Assembly: GCA_037126765.1 (NCBI GenBank)
Contig: JBBCBC010000031.1
Span: 7,139,638 to 7,203,637 of the forward strand
Reading direction: 5' to 3'
Length of the DNA stretch: 64,000 bases
Origin: Stenogyne calaminthoides
Lineage: Eukaryota > Streptophyta > Magnoliopsida > Lamiales > Lamiaceae
The first letter of the stretch is position 1, and every line of letters starts with the position of its first letter. The position numbers and the translations under genes are program-made. This document shows positions 44,428-57,596 of the stretch, one piece after another. The notes under the pieces were generated by a model that saw nothing but the letters and a program-made list of their open reading frames with translations, ran no database searches and was not told the origin of the DNA.

Positions 44428-45937
44428 TGTAGGTCCCGAATCGGGTTTTTGGGCGTAAGTCTAGAGGGAGGGTGAATAGACTTAAAAAAACTTTTGTCAG
44501 ATCGGTGTGATGGCGATTAGCTTTGATCGAGTGCAAGTTGAATCGATTTGATTGATATCTAACTTACTAATCGCTCAAGGCGGATCGATTCGGTATCTAT
44601 CGCTTTTAACCGATTGTCTTGGAGCTAAGTTTTACCCGTGTGAAAAACCAATTTTAATAAATCGATTCCAAAGTCGGTTTTTAACTAGTTGACTAAAGTG
44701 TCAACTTGATCGGATCGAAGCTTGGTGCTAATCGATCTCAACTTAGAATATGTATGCGGACTTTAATAGTTGTAAAGCGATTGTAAAAATTGATTAATCA
44801 AAAGGTAAAAGACACAAGATTTATAGTGGTTCGGACAAACCCGATCCTACGTCCCACTCTTCCCTATCACAAGGGCACCAAACCGAACCAATCGGACTTA
44901 GATTTTTGTGTTAGTCCAACACAAAGACACCAACAGATATTTAAAGAGTTCTCACTCAACCGATCCTGAAAATCGGAACTAGAAACCCTAGTGCGAAATC
45001 TTGCTAAACAACTTAACCTAACTTTGGGTTTGGGTAAGATTGTTTTGGTTCCAACTTTGAAATTTTTTCTAGTTTTTAAGTAGCCTATCGGTAGATGAAA
45101 AGATTTACGTGCTAAGAACTTATGGGATGAACACTTGAACAATAATCTTCAAGTTCGTGTTCTTCGTGCGAAATCGATTATAAACTTGAGCTTCTTGATA
45201 GTTTCCGTGTTTCCATTTCTTCACTCAAGTGTAATCCCATATTTATAGACCTCGAAATCAAAGAGCCGTTGGAGAGCAATTTGAATTTGGCTATATTTAG
45301 TAGACTTTGCGGATTGATGTGGCGTCTTGAGAGCGGCATAAGCCAAAAGCGTGAATAGTGTCTTTTATAGCCGTTAGAGAAAGCGGCACCAAATCCGTAA
45401 TTGGCGGCTCCGATCATCGTGTCTCGTTCTTATTGGTTAGCCGGAAGCACTTTTTTGGTGTTGTTCTACCAACTAAACTTGACATTCTTCTTGTTCGGAT
45501 CATCGGCGTATGATTTGGTGAAACATCGATTTTCACTGGTGGTGACTTTGTCGATCCAAAAAATCGTCGGCCTACTGATAGAGTCTTCGGGTGCGATTGT
45601 CTTAGCTTCAACTAGCGGACTTATGCGATGTAGGTCTTACAGTGCGATCTTCATGACTTCAACCGAGATATCGACTTTATCGGATCGATCGATCTTACTG
45701 TTCTTCTCTTGCCTTCGGCACAATCGGATATCGGTATTCTTTGGATCTTGGATCGACCTATACATATTGAGGTTCCCCTCAATATGTGACATATCTACTA
45801 CATCGGTTGTTCTATACAATAATTATCAACTCGGTATTCTATAAACCAGTAATAAAAACATCGATCGGTACTTGTGTCCGGACCGGTCTTATTACATGTG
45901 TTTTAGAACTTTCATCAAAACTCTAAATTTCCCAACA
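44428..45937 (-). repeat. 3' LTR of Sire-E
   Basis: It aligns over its whole length with 57597-59117. A minus-strand TATA box CTATAAATA lies at 45248-45240. Compared with the 5' LTR, 45170-45900 repeatedly shows CG, CGG or a shortened string where the other copy has CAG or CTG. Confidence 0.92.
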
Positions 45938-46188
45938 ATTTCCCCCTTTTTGATGAAACCAAAACACTTGAGAAACCAATCACAGTTGATAAATATAGAA
46001 CAGTAAAGAGCACATAATCAGAAGACAATGAGATTTTGTCTTAGGATCAGAAAATAAAGTTTTCGTTCATTAGATTTGACGATTACATATTACATCAGAA
46101 AAGTTTGAATTTAAAACCAGCTGATCCTGAGAAGTCTTCTGATTCTTCACTCTTTAGGCTTGTATCCTTCTGGCATTTCTCTTTGATC
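45938..46188 (-). other. Sire-E polypurine tract and 3' untranslated part
   Basis: The minus strand reads CAAAAAGGGGGAAATT at 45953-45938 just before the LTR, identical in its core to the Sire-B tract. The rest is noncoding, between the ORF3 stop and the tract. Confidence 0.85.
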
Positions 46189-49100
46189 TTAAGGGACGTT
46201 GAAAATCTGGTATAGTTTCCATTTGACATCATTGATCTGCTGAGGATCAGTTATGCGCGCTTTGCTCAGGATGTCAAAATAGAACCTCTGAAATGCCAGT
46301 CTGTCAAATGAGCCATCTGCCTTCTTCGAGTAATCCAACAGATCATACTCTTGGAGAGATATTTTTACATTGATTATTTTGGCCTCATTTTCCAGATACT
46401 TCAGAAAATCTGGATATTTGTTTTCCAACCAGTTGAGGAATTCTGCATCTGGAGATTCTTCGTGTGGAACAAGATCTAGAACAAAAGCATCCAGAAGCCA
46501 TTCACTTCTGATCTTGTTCCATTCCTCAAACCTATCAGCGTGTGTAGCAGTTTTTGGAATGATCTCATCAACTCTTCTTTGGCGGTGAGGTTACGGTCCA
46601 GATTTTCCTACTTTTCCTTTCTTCGCCCTCGTCCAGATTTCTTCTTGGATCTTACGCATCTTCCGCCAATTTTTTCGCCCTTCTTTCTTCTTCACTAATT
46701 CGGGCTTCTTGACAATCTGCTCTTTGGATCGGTTTCTCGGCCCGATTTCTTATCGGCTTTGAATTTGGATAAATTTGTCTTTCTTGTGACTTTCTTAGTT
46801 TGAGTGACTGGTACAAGTTGTGATGTCCCAGCACCCGCAGCTACCTTTCTTGCCTTTGACTTTTCCATCTTTTTAGAAATTTCGTTAGCAAAAAGATCTA
46901 GATGGTCTAGTCTTTGTCCATAGGATTCAACTGTCTGAATTAGGTCTTCTGTTGTTCTGATCGTGTCAGTTGGTTTCTCACTCTGTCCTTCCCCCTTTTG
47001 GTTTGATCAAAAAGAGTCATGAGGTGGGGAAGTCGAGATCCAAAATCGATCCGATATCGCCTCTGTTGAGATCTGCAACAGATAAACCTTGAGCTTGAGC
47101 AGTTAGACTTTGAATCTTCGAGAGCAGCTCAGTCTTTACAGATTCCACGGCAGTAGAGAGGGTAAGAATTAGTTTGTCAAGTTTCTCTTCACTCAATTCT
47201 AGCTTTTCAAAATGCATCGAGTCGAAAAGAAACTTGTTGTTGATCAACTTTGAATTAGCTTGTCATCAAGCGATTTTATAAGCTCGTGCCCGAGACGGGT
47301 TGGTCACGGTTTGGAGAACCCGATCTTTGATTGCCTCAATGCGGGAAATAGCCAATTCCTTTGATCCGCTATTTCTTTGAGGCCAATCTGCTCGATCGAT
47401 TATCAACTCCCTCAACTTCTTCTTCGGAGATCTTTGAAACATGATCGATCTCCGAAGTTGATCAATGATGATGTGAGTTGTTTGTGTCACCCGATCTCTT
47501 TTCGATTGTTTGTGCCTCCGGTGGTTGGTCATGAACTTCAAAGACACCCCCACTATCATCGGCTCCTCTGCATCCTTCATAAAACACATCTGCTTGGGGA
47601 GCTTCTTGGCCAGTCTCGATTCACCTTGTTGATCAACCCCACTTCTGTGGATCGAGCTTTGATTGATTCAAAGATTATCGGCTCATTGGTGATCCTACTT
47701 GGCGATTTCTTCATATAAAATCAAAATCTGCAAATTCATCGGCACCTCCCATATGTTCTATAATCATCATAAAATCTGGAAGCTTTTTAACCGGAGATCT
47801 TTCCGGTGAGGATATCCATAACTTCCTCTCTCGATAACAGGATGGGCTACTACTCGGATACATCGCATCAATATCTCGCTCAATTTTCATTCTCGACCAT
47901 TTTCCGGTGATGGTCTTGGATGATCTGGACTCGAGAATTATTTGCTCGGATCGACCAAATTCCGGTTGATGAGATGTAGAGGGTTCCGTGGTGCTTGAGT
48001 AAAGCGTAAGTTGGTGATTGGTTGAACTCCGGCAGAGGTTCTCATTGTCAAAATAGATTCGCCCAAATTCTGCGTGGTGATCTTTCTAGTTCGCGAACCG
48101 ATGAACTGTCGAGTTCATGGGTGGAAGAGAAGGAGAAACATGTTCAAGAGGCGAGAAGTCCGAGCGGTGAATCACCGAGATTGAGGAGAAAGAAATCGTT
48201 AAATCTCTTGCTCTTCCCTCGTAATGTTACTCGCGAAGCTCTCAACTTGAGAAGCTTTGCTGTCGATTGTTCGTGACCACGTGGCTCATCGAGGTTGCTC
48301 TGGCACTCCTTCTTCATCGGCTTCGTCTTCGAAAACGAGTCATGGAGGCTGTTTTGCCTTCTTAGCCTCTTCTCTGAGCCTTCACCGATTTTCTTTTTTC
48401 TTCTTTTGGGGAGCATCTGGTGTAGATGTGGCTGCCTTCTTGGTTTTTCCTTTATTCACCTTTGGAGGAGTGGGCCACATATCATCATCAGGTGGCCCAT
48501 ATATAGCTGAAGTGGTTGTGAGGAAGGCCTTGTAGGACTTCAGTCCATTCTGGTCCCATTCAGCATTTGGCAGTTTATCTTTCAGAATAACTGCAACCTT
48601 GTTGAGATTGCCGATCCTCTTCTTCAGATAGACCTGCCTCCGTTCATTAACTCCAAACTTTTCATGTTCTTGGAGCAGAATGGCCTTCAGGAAGCCATGC
48701 CAATTGATATTCTTGGCTTCATCAATTATCGCAACCATCTTTGTAAATTTTCACGGATGTTAGAGCATCTGGGCTGAAAGAAATACCCATGATTGTTTTT
48801 GACAATATGTCAAACAACAGTCGGTATTTCCTCTTTAACATAGGTCTGACAAAGCCTGCGGTCTGATGTTTGTCAGCCTCTCTGAAGAGTTCATTTTTGA
48901 TTAGCTCATCTTCATTATCCCTGTAGTGAGCAGGCGAGATTCTTCCTTTGGGCAAGCTGAACAGACGTGTTATGTCTGCATTCGACAGTCTGATCTCCAC
49001 TCTGTTAACTGAAGAGATCAGTTCATCTCCAGGAGTGTCCGTATCCACCTTCAAATTCCTTAAGAATTCGAATTGCTTCATCTTTGCATCACCGGATTGC

Positions 49101-49271
49101 ACGTTGAGCAAAGACAAAAAATTTTTCAAGACCTCCTTTCTTCAGGATTTGTTCAACTTCCATGGATTCTGGATCCCGCGTAACACCAAACTGAACGAAT
49201 TTGTCATCGATAATTTTTGTTGCCAGTTCCGCATAGTTGCACATAATCTTTCCCATTCCGTGAGTGGCCAT
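46189..49271 (-). pseudogene. Sire-E third ORF (function unknown), interrupted
   Basis: Minus-strand pieces start at ATG 49271 (MATHGMGKIMCNYAELA) and continue at 49129-48722 (RKYRLLFDILSKTIM, compare KYRVLLDIVSKCIM in Sire-B), 48738-48382, 47247-47017, 46834-46652 and 46428-46189 (WKLYQIF near the stop, compare KKRYYEMF in Sire-B). Order and spacing parallel the Sire-B third ORF. The N-terminal domain is best conserved, the middle is basic and low-complexity, and the C-terminal domain is helical and charged. The middle (46600-48250) is much broken and rich in TCGA strings. No signal peptide, membrane helix or catalytic motif is visible. Confidence 0.6.
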
Positions 49272-51529
49272 CTACAACAAGATAGACTCGATTAAAATTG
49301 TGCATAAACATAAAGGTATCATATATTGATTATCAGACCTATTCTCAGGCCTAGTAATCGATAAACACATACGGATATCAAGAAAAGATAAGACATATCG
49401 CAGGATAACATATATAGACATAATCTATATGATCAAGGATTTTGAAAAAAAAAATCATCAAATAACCAGAAATTACCAGATTCAGTTTTTCGGAAGATAA
49501 GTTTGAATCGCACGAAAACACTTTGAATCACAGAAAGGTAATTTTGAGTTTTCAGAGAATAAATCGCAAGTTTTTGAGAATAAGAAAACTCTGGTAGGGT
49601 TTTGATGAACCTTATAAGGAGGAGGAGGGAAAAACAAGATTGGAAGATCAACCGTTTGAAAAGGTTAAATGATCCAGATTGAGCGGTTTTGATCGTGTGG
49701 TCAGAAAAAGCACGTACGATTGCCTTTTGGATTTAAAAGCACATTTTGTGGCAATTAATACAAGTACCCCACATCCGCATTAAATGTTTTGCAGGAAATA
49801 CGTCACAAAAGTAATGTGTACAGTAAGGCAAATAATATAAGATAAAATCAGATAAGTAAGCAATAAACAAGGAAGCAGAAATGCGTATTTGGTTGACTGA
49901 TATTGTAATCAGTTAATACCACTTGTAATTGTTGATTCCAATTGTTGATCTTAGTTTTATATATAATCCTTATAATTTCCCAACTGTCCTTTTCAACTGA
50001 TCCGCTTCACTTTAAGGTCGATTTCCCTTTTCTCGATCCTCCTCGATTCGATTGAAGTTCCCTTCAACCTGTTATTTCTGATTTCTTATAGACTGATATA
50101 TCTGATTTGTTGAGGTATCAAGCTCAACTGATCTTCCTCATCTGATCAGTCTCTTACCTAATCAGATTTCAGTTGACCTAATCTGATTCTACTCAGACCA
50201 AGCCAATTCTTGGGATAAGTGTTACCGCCAAAACTTAGTTCTTGAAGAATTGAATAGTAGTCTCGATTCCCTAAGCCAAGACGCGATTTGACATGTGTAA
50301 TAATAGTCCGGATACTTCAGTAATGTCAAATCACCGTAAATTTATCCATTATCGATCGCGTTTTCCTACATCGTTTGTCGCTTGTGATGCATTTTCTCTA
50401 AAGGTTTTGAGAACTCAAATTTGCATTTGCACCCTTGCTTGGCCTCTATAAATTGGACCAATGATTTACACAACATAACCCATTCACCATACTTATCTTC
50501 TTTGTAAAATCATGCATTCTCGGTGAACCCTTGTTTCCTAATTGAAACTTCCTAAAAAACCTTTACCCCTTTTCAATGATTTCACTTCTCAAATCAACCC
50601 CAGTGTCCTTATTGTTGTTTTTAAATGCCATCAAAGATTACACATACAATTGTTGCCAAGCTTCTCTACCACCAAGGCGGCGGATCTGTTGTCGCAACTG
50701 AGAAGACACTTCTCCTAACCGTAAGCACCTTGTGTGTCTATCTAGATGACGGAACTAGCATCAACAGACTCAATCTGATATAAAACATGAGTTTGATATA
50801 CGGTCTTGATCAGACAACAGTTGATCTTCGTATATCAACTCTATCTTTGCATGTAACACATGTGCCCATATGATCTTTGCATCACTTTCTTGGCACATGT
50901 GCTCCATTTAACAGCTGGAGAGCCCATTGATTTCAGGTCTAAGGGCTCCTGGCTTAGAAATCCTTTCAAGGCCTCTCTCGCTCCATTGATTTTAGCTTCT
51001 GCGAGTGGCTTTAGGATTATTTCAAAGCCTTTCTCACCCCTGTTAAGTGGGGGAAAATGGGAGCATCAGATTTAAAATCTCTCTCTCTCCCCCCTTCTAG
51101 AGTTAGGCTTAGGGTTTTTGGTTTAGGGTTTAGGGTTTAGGGTTTATGTACTGACCTTCGGGTCCTTTTGTACTTGTAACTTGTAATGTAAATCTGACCT
51201 TCGGGTCTTTATCAATGAAAATTTCTATTATTCCATTGTTGTGTAAATTTCCTGTTTTCTTATGCGATGTAAGCTTTAATCTTGTGAATCTTGCTTGTTG
51301 AATATCGAACAATCGACTTACAAAGTGTGAAATAACCAAACCGATTAAATCGGATAATCCTTTAATCTGATCGCCTTTAATCTGATCGGTTCTTTTAACT
51401 GATAATCAGAAATCGATCGCCTTCACATATCGGTTCCTTTGATCGATCTTACGATCGATTGAGATACCAAACTCAATCGATTCCTCTTAACTTTGGTTAG
51501 TCTCTTAACCACCGGTTCTCGAGATCAAT
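49272..51529 (-). other. Sire-E spacer between pol and ORF3, with leader and extra insert
   Basis: Next to ORF3 the minus strand has a TATA-like CTTATAAGG (49615-49607) and a leader rich in AAAACC/TTCTC, parallel to Sire-B. Farther up, about 50250-51240 looks like separate plus-strand material: TATA-like CTATAAAT near 50447, a short ORF from ATG 50627 ending at a GTAAGC donor-like site near 50719, a CT-rich run, three TTTAGGG units (51122-51142) and two GACC-TTCG-GGTC hairpins (51153-51164, 51196-51207). Sire-B has only 0.7 kb here, so about 1.2 kb is extra. I do not recognise it. Confidence 0.5.
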
Positions 51530-54500
51530 CCATCAAACACTTTAGGTGTTTTTCTCCAAGATCCGAAGCTCTAGCTCATTGCATAATTCTCTCGAATCGA
51601 TCTCGGCTAGTGGCTTGGTTAGAATATCGACTTTTTTCGTATATCGAAGATGAATCTTTTCCATTCGATATTCTTCTTTTCAACATGATCTCTTATAAAA
51701 TGGTTTTACATCCACATGCTTGCATCTTGTATGTAGAAACGATTCTAGTGATTGCAATAACATTATTCTTGTCCACGTAATATAGGTACATTCTTAGCTA
51801 CAATGTTATAATCCTCACCGTACGACTAAGCCGAAGCGGTTAGGCAACAAACTTCTGCTGACCATATATTCTCGCTTCAAGAAGTAGATGTCGTGAATCG
51901 ATGTCCGCTTTTTTGAAAACCACGAGATCGGTTTATTTCCTAAAAACTGACATGTTCCGGAGGTTGACTTCTTGTCAATCTTGCAACCTCCATAATCATA
52001 ATCAGAATACCCACTAAGCTCTAGATTATCATCTGATGGGTAAAATAAACCAAGGTTTACTGTCCCCTTTAGATACTTAAGAATCCGCTTTTACTACTTC
52101 TAGGTGGCTTTGCATTGGATTTGCACGAACCGCACATACACCTCTTTGCAAAAGTGATATCCGGTCTGCTTTGGCGGGTCGGGTATAGTAAAGATCCAAT
52201 GAGAGCCCTATATTCTTTACGATTGGTTTTCCGACCATCCTCATCGGATCCATCTTGAATCCAATCAACATAGGAATTCCGCTTCCTTTCTGTTTTTGAA
52301 CTCCAAACTTAGCCAAGAAACTCCTAGTGTACTTTGCACGGTAGATGAATATCTCTTCTGTACTTTGTTTAACTTGTAGACCCAGAAAGTAACTCATCTG
52401 ACCCATCATGGACATCTCGAACTTCCCTTGCATCAGTTTGCTGAATCTTTCACATAGACTCTTGTTGGGAGATCCGAAGATGATGTCGCCCACGTAAATC
52501 TGAACCATCGTAATATCTTCTCCATCTTCTATTCCTAATAGGGTTACGTCGAATGTTCCTTTAGTGAACCCACCGCTATCAAGAAACGAGAGAGTGTATC
52601 ATACCAAGCTCGAGGAGCTTGTTTCGAACCATAAAGAGCCTTTCTTAAACGGGGTACACTTGGTTGCCCTTTTCAAAGCACGGAGGTTGTTTGACATAAA
52701 CTTCCTCTCGCTAGTACAATCGTTTAAGAATGCACTTTTACGTCCATCCGATACCACGATGAACCCTCTGTGGGAAGCATATGCGAGAATTGAATGAATG
52801 GCTTTAAAGGGCGCCCGGTGCAAAGGTCTCATCATAATCAATTCCTTTTGATTGTGAATACCCCTTAGCAACAAGTCTTGCCTTATTCCTGGTTATGACA
52901 TTTTTCTCATCTCTCTTGTTCTTGAAAACCCACTTCGTGCCAATTACGTCTTGATGAGTTGGTATGTCCACCGGTTCCCAAACTTGATTTCTCTAACCGC
53001 CCATTCCGGCTCCTCTGCGCATGGCTAGAATCCGACTTGCGTCTTGTAGAGCTTCCTCATTGTTGTTGGTTCCTTCATAGGCGGATAATGACAATACATG
53101 GCACTTTCACCAACTCGATGTCTAGTTTTAACTCTATCAGATGGGTCTCCGATGATCAGATCAGTTGGATGACTGGTTATCTAGGTCCTTTTGTTCTGAT
53201 TTGCGTCGGTTTGGAGAACATCATCCATTTCTGATAAAGGTTCATTACTAGCGATTGGGAGTGGTGCAGATTTATGATCCACTTGATAAGAACATGTCTC
53301 GGTGATGTTGGACTCATCATGTCTTTCGATGTCCTGCTCGATGGAACTTCAGTGTTCCCCTAACCGGATGGTTCGGTTGATCTTATCTCGGTTTGTACCG
53401 GCTTCTTCATCGGCGTTTTTTTCGTACCTTAGGATCCGATTGATCTGGCCAATCGACTAGATCCGGAATGTATCTTTATTCGAAGTTCTGATCCTTTTTC
53501 CTTGATCATTAGGCGATCCATTTTCCGAGCATCAGTCTTGGTTGATCGTACATCTTGTTACGAGGCGATTTCTCTTGTTCAGAAGATGTTTCATCAAAGA
53601 CTACATGGGGTGTTTCTTCCACAACTAGGGTTCGCCTGTTGTAAACCCTGAAAGCCTTGCTAGATGAGGAATATCCTAAGAATATACCCTCATCTGACTT
53701 GGCCTCAAAAGTCCATTGTTGTGTATGAAACACTTACACCCAAAAAACATGGAAGTAAAGAAACACGAGGTTTTCGCCCTTCCATAGTTCATAAAGTGTT
53801 TTGTAGTGAGCCTTAGTCAAAAGACATCTGCTTTCGAGTATGGCATGCAAAGTGTTGATAATACTTCTTAAAAAACGGCTTGGTATTGCATGTTCGCCTA
53901 ACATCGTGAAAGCGAACTTCTTTGAGTGTTCTGCTTTCTCCGCTCTACTACTCCATTCTTTGTGGCGTTCTTGCGGTGATGTCTCATGTTGTATACCAAA
54001 CTTAGAGCAAAAATCGATAATAAAAGAGTTCGTAAATTGCATACTTTATCTGATCCGATTTTTACTACACCGACACCCCTTTTCATTTTGTAATCTCTTT
54101 AGCAATTTCGGGTATCTTCGTTTGTCGTCTCATTCTTCTTATGTAAGAATATAACCTGTAAACTTGGAATAGTCATCCACGATTACGAGAGTATATTTAT
54201 CGGCCACGAGATTTGGTGTAATCGGGTCCAAATAGATCCATATGAAGCAACTGCAATACTCTGTTGGATCTTATTCCGAAATTCCCTTGAATGAAGCTTT
54301 AACCTTGTTTTTCCGCCTTGACATGCGACACATGTCCGATCCTTAGAAAATACTTCATTCTAAGACCTTCCACTAAAGACATCCTAGCTATCTTATTAAG
54401 AGTTTTAAAGTTCGGATGACTCATTCTTTTGTGCGAGCCAATCGCTACTTTTTGGAACTCTTAACAATCGTGCATGCATTTCTTGGGCAACTGTTCCAAT

Positions 54501-57360
54501 CTTGTGTAGATCGTCACTTTCCTTGAACCATTAGCAAGATCTCGCTTGAGTGGCTCAATTCTTGATAGTGCATTGATCAATCGAGAACTCAACACCAATC
54601 CATTGTCGCACTTGTGAAACCGATAATAGGTTGTGCTTTAGACCTTCGACATACGAGACTCCAGTGACCTGTACATCATCATTCTCTAAGGTTCTGAATC
54701 CTTTGGTAAAACCAAAGTTATCATCACCAAAGAGTACACGCGGGCCTTTTTGTTCTATGTAAGAGCTGAGGAGGTGTTTGCTTCCCAGTCATGTGCCTTG
54801 AGCATCCACTATCGATGTACCGGATAGTTGCTTGTACACCTCCTTTGTTGGCGGACCCACGCTGAACCCGAAGCCAAATCGGGCTTTAGGTACCCTTTTG
54901 GATTGGGTCCCGAGGGGTTAGGATTGGTTTTGGGGATCCATACAAACAGGGCACTTCTATTGAGATCAGTTAGATCAAAAGGCCTGATTTGTCTCCCATA
55001 CCTATCAACATAATCATACGTCTCTTTATATGCTTTCTGATTAGTATGATTATTAGTGTGAACCTTGGGTGACTTAGAAGACTTGGGATTTATCTTTTTC
55101 TGTTTGTCTTCTTTTCATCCAAATGTGGCTCAAAAAAAGAGCCTGGGTTTACGATTATAGGGGTAGGTACGACTGCTACCATCAAAAGATTCATATCTTT
55201 TTAGCATAGGTGGTTTTTGCAGTTTACCTATAGCGTGCTTATTCGGCAATGACCTTGATTGGGTCTCGAGTTAGACTTCCCTTTTATAGGTTGTCTTTTT
55301 CGGTACTAACTGCTGATCGAGTTGAGGTTTCTTCGGAAGAACCGGGTTCTTCTACGGATTCCTCGGTGATGCTTTTACCGATTAAGGGTCCATTTACTCT
55401 TCCCTTCCGATTAGGCACTGCCTTTACCCTCAATGTGTCTTTTTCCCTTATTAGATACAAGTTTGGCTTTTAGTGTATCTTTGTCGAAACTTCGTTTGAT
55501 TACACCTTTTTGAAGTGAATCAAACGGGGCTTTTTGAGGATGTGGAAGGGTTCTCATACCCAAGTCCCTTCTTGTTAGTCGTTGTTCAAAAATAGGTGTT
55601 CATATCTTGAACAGTTTTAGATGATTTTGTAAAAACCTCTATTTTCTTTTGAAAACTATCCTCGAAGATTTTAGACTCTCAAATGCGATCGGAATAGCTC
55701 ATCGAATTTAGCTTGAAGGATTTTGAAGTCATCGAACTTGTTGTTTGTTAATTGCTAGGCGATCTTTTGTTATAACTTCTCCCGATCGTAAGATTTAACT
55801 TCGAATGTTAAGTTCCTCGCCATTTTCCTCGAAAGCGGTTTAAAGATTTCGATTCAAGAGCTTTTATCGAGATCGTTCTCTTTAACAAAAATTCGATTAT
55901 TTCGATCCTTAGCTTGTCATTCTCGAACTTCCACTATAACATAAGTGTCTCATTGCATTGGAGAGATCATCAAACAATTGCTCGAGTAGAGTGCGCAGTC
56001 AATCTCTCCAAAGTGCTAATAATAGCGAGTGTGAAAGCGGAACCAAAGCGAAGGTTTGGAGGTTACCTCGATTGGTCCTCCTCGGCCATCGTGCAAATCT
56101 CATCGGGTCATCCGAAGAGAATATCGATCTTCATTCTCATAGAAGTCAATAGCATTCGCTATCGGGCGAAATCTTCTACAGAGGAGTATCCGAGAATCCT
56201 CGAGGGAAGATAGGAATCATCAATTCGGATGTGTCGACCATGGCTTTTCCGTCCCTATAACGTTGCTCTCTTACATCCTCTTTCTTTCCTTTCTTTTGGC
56301 GTCGGTCTAGGCGATCAGACCTTTGTAGTGACACGGCTTCTCCTTGTTGAAGCCGCGCTCCTTGATCCACGGAACCTTTTCTTCCGGTGAGTCAATTTCG
56401 TCTGTATAATGGTCTATCGAGGGGGACTTAAAACTCGATAGTAATCAACTCCTTCTCACGATCATTTATCTATTCTCTCATCGGTCGATTATCTCTTTTC
56501 TTTTCATATATGTGATCTCTTGATCATCAAATCTGGTTCTTTTTCGGAGATCCGTTAGGCGATCTCCTATCTCTTCCTCGGCTTATGTTGATAATCTTTA
56601 TAGAATCTTCGATACTTACCAAGTTGAATATTTGATTTTTTCAAGTTTCTGGTAAGCGGAGCGTCTGATCTGACTTATTATGTTTCCAATGGGTTCAGTG
56701 ACCTTCGATCTGCTCTTTGGTTGCTTCATAATCGATTTAGGCGTTGAGGCTTCACGAGCGCCCCTCATCTTCATCTAACTTGTCCTCTTTTGATTAAATC
56801 GAACTCGTGAGCTTTAAGGCTTAAGAACAAGCTACTTTCGGCTTCATTTTTGAAATGTCTTGGCAATCCTTGATTCACCGGACCTTCATGTCCCATTTCT
56901 TGGTGAGAGATCTTAAGATCTTGTAGTTGATATCTTTGTCTAACATCTCTCTACCAAGTTCTCGTAGCTTATTCTTCGACATTGTAATCCTTCCATCGAA
57001 GTTCGTTGATGGTCTCGTTGGGCAAAGATCTTGAGTTTTTGAACTTCACCGGTTAAACGTAGTCGGTGTCTTTGATCTGATCATTTCCTTCGCGATATCT
57101 CAAATAGAGTATCCCACATTGCTTTTAGCGATTTTGAGATATTTAATCTTCTCCTTGGTGACTCTATCCATCGCCTTCATGATTATATGCTGGCGATTGT
57201 ATTCTAGAGTATCTGACTTCCTTTCCTCTGCATCCATCAAGGCTAGGCTTTTTTCGCATAAGACTTCCCGGGCAAAAATCTGGATCTCCTCCAACCTAAC
57301 GGGGTTGTCGTGATATATGATGATGGGTCCTCTTTCAATGACTTCCATCATTCTCGCCAC
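51530..57360 (-). pseudogene. Sire-E gag-pol, heavily frameshifted
   Basis: On the minus strand a gag start at 57360-57100 (MARMMEVIERGP) aligns in character with Sire-B gag (EGP ... DERK ... DTLYN-like). The gag end and protease region (about 57100-54900) is unreadable in one frame. Integrase pieces lie at 54154-53734, and an integrase tail with DEGIFLGYSSSSKAFRVYN at 53733-53509, closely like Sire-B. RT lies at 52874-52599 and 52508-52077, where the catalytic YVDD is YVGD. RNase H (LELSGYSDYDYGGCK) lies at about 52050-51850. The many shifts coincide with CAG/CTG-poor, TCGA-rich sequence, so part of the damage may be in the consensus. Confidence 0.78.
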
Positions 57361-57596
57361 TAATCGAACCTAGATGGTTGCACATATAAATGGCCCAATC
57401 TGCATACTCATCAATTGAGAACTTGACAAATGATACATACCGGAGGTATTATCCATCTTGAGTGATTTTGGAAAAACGAATGAGTTTCAAAAAAGGTTTT
57501 TCAAGATCTGCTCAAATGACCACAAAGATTCTTCCTCAAGAATCGATGATACTCAAAACCCGATTAGTGCAGCAGAAACCACCGCTCGATACCACT
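57361..57596 (-). other. Sire-E primer-binding site and leader
   Basis: The minus strand reads TGGTATCGAGC at 57594-57584, two bases from the LTR end. The intact Sire-B site is TGGTATCAGAGC, so a CAG has been reduced to CG. The remaining 220 bases are leader before the gag ATG. Confidence 0.8.

Noticed and set aside
45401..45844. 147-codon plus-strand frame in the Sire-E LTR
   Set aside because: Not preserved in the other LTR (57597-59117), and it opens because of altered CAG/CTG strings.
48022..48535. Plus-strand frames opposite Sire-E ORF3
   Set aside because: Antisense shadows of a coding region with homology to Sire-B on the other strand.
51122..51142. TTTAGGG units as a chromosome end
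   Set aside because: Only three units, inside a retrotransposon with DNA on both sides; at most an interstitial repeat.
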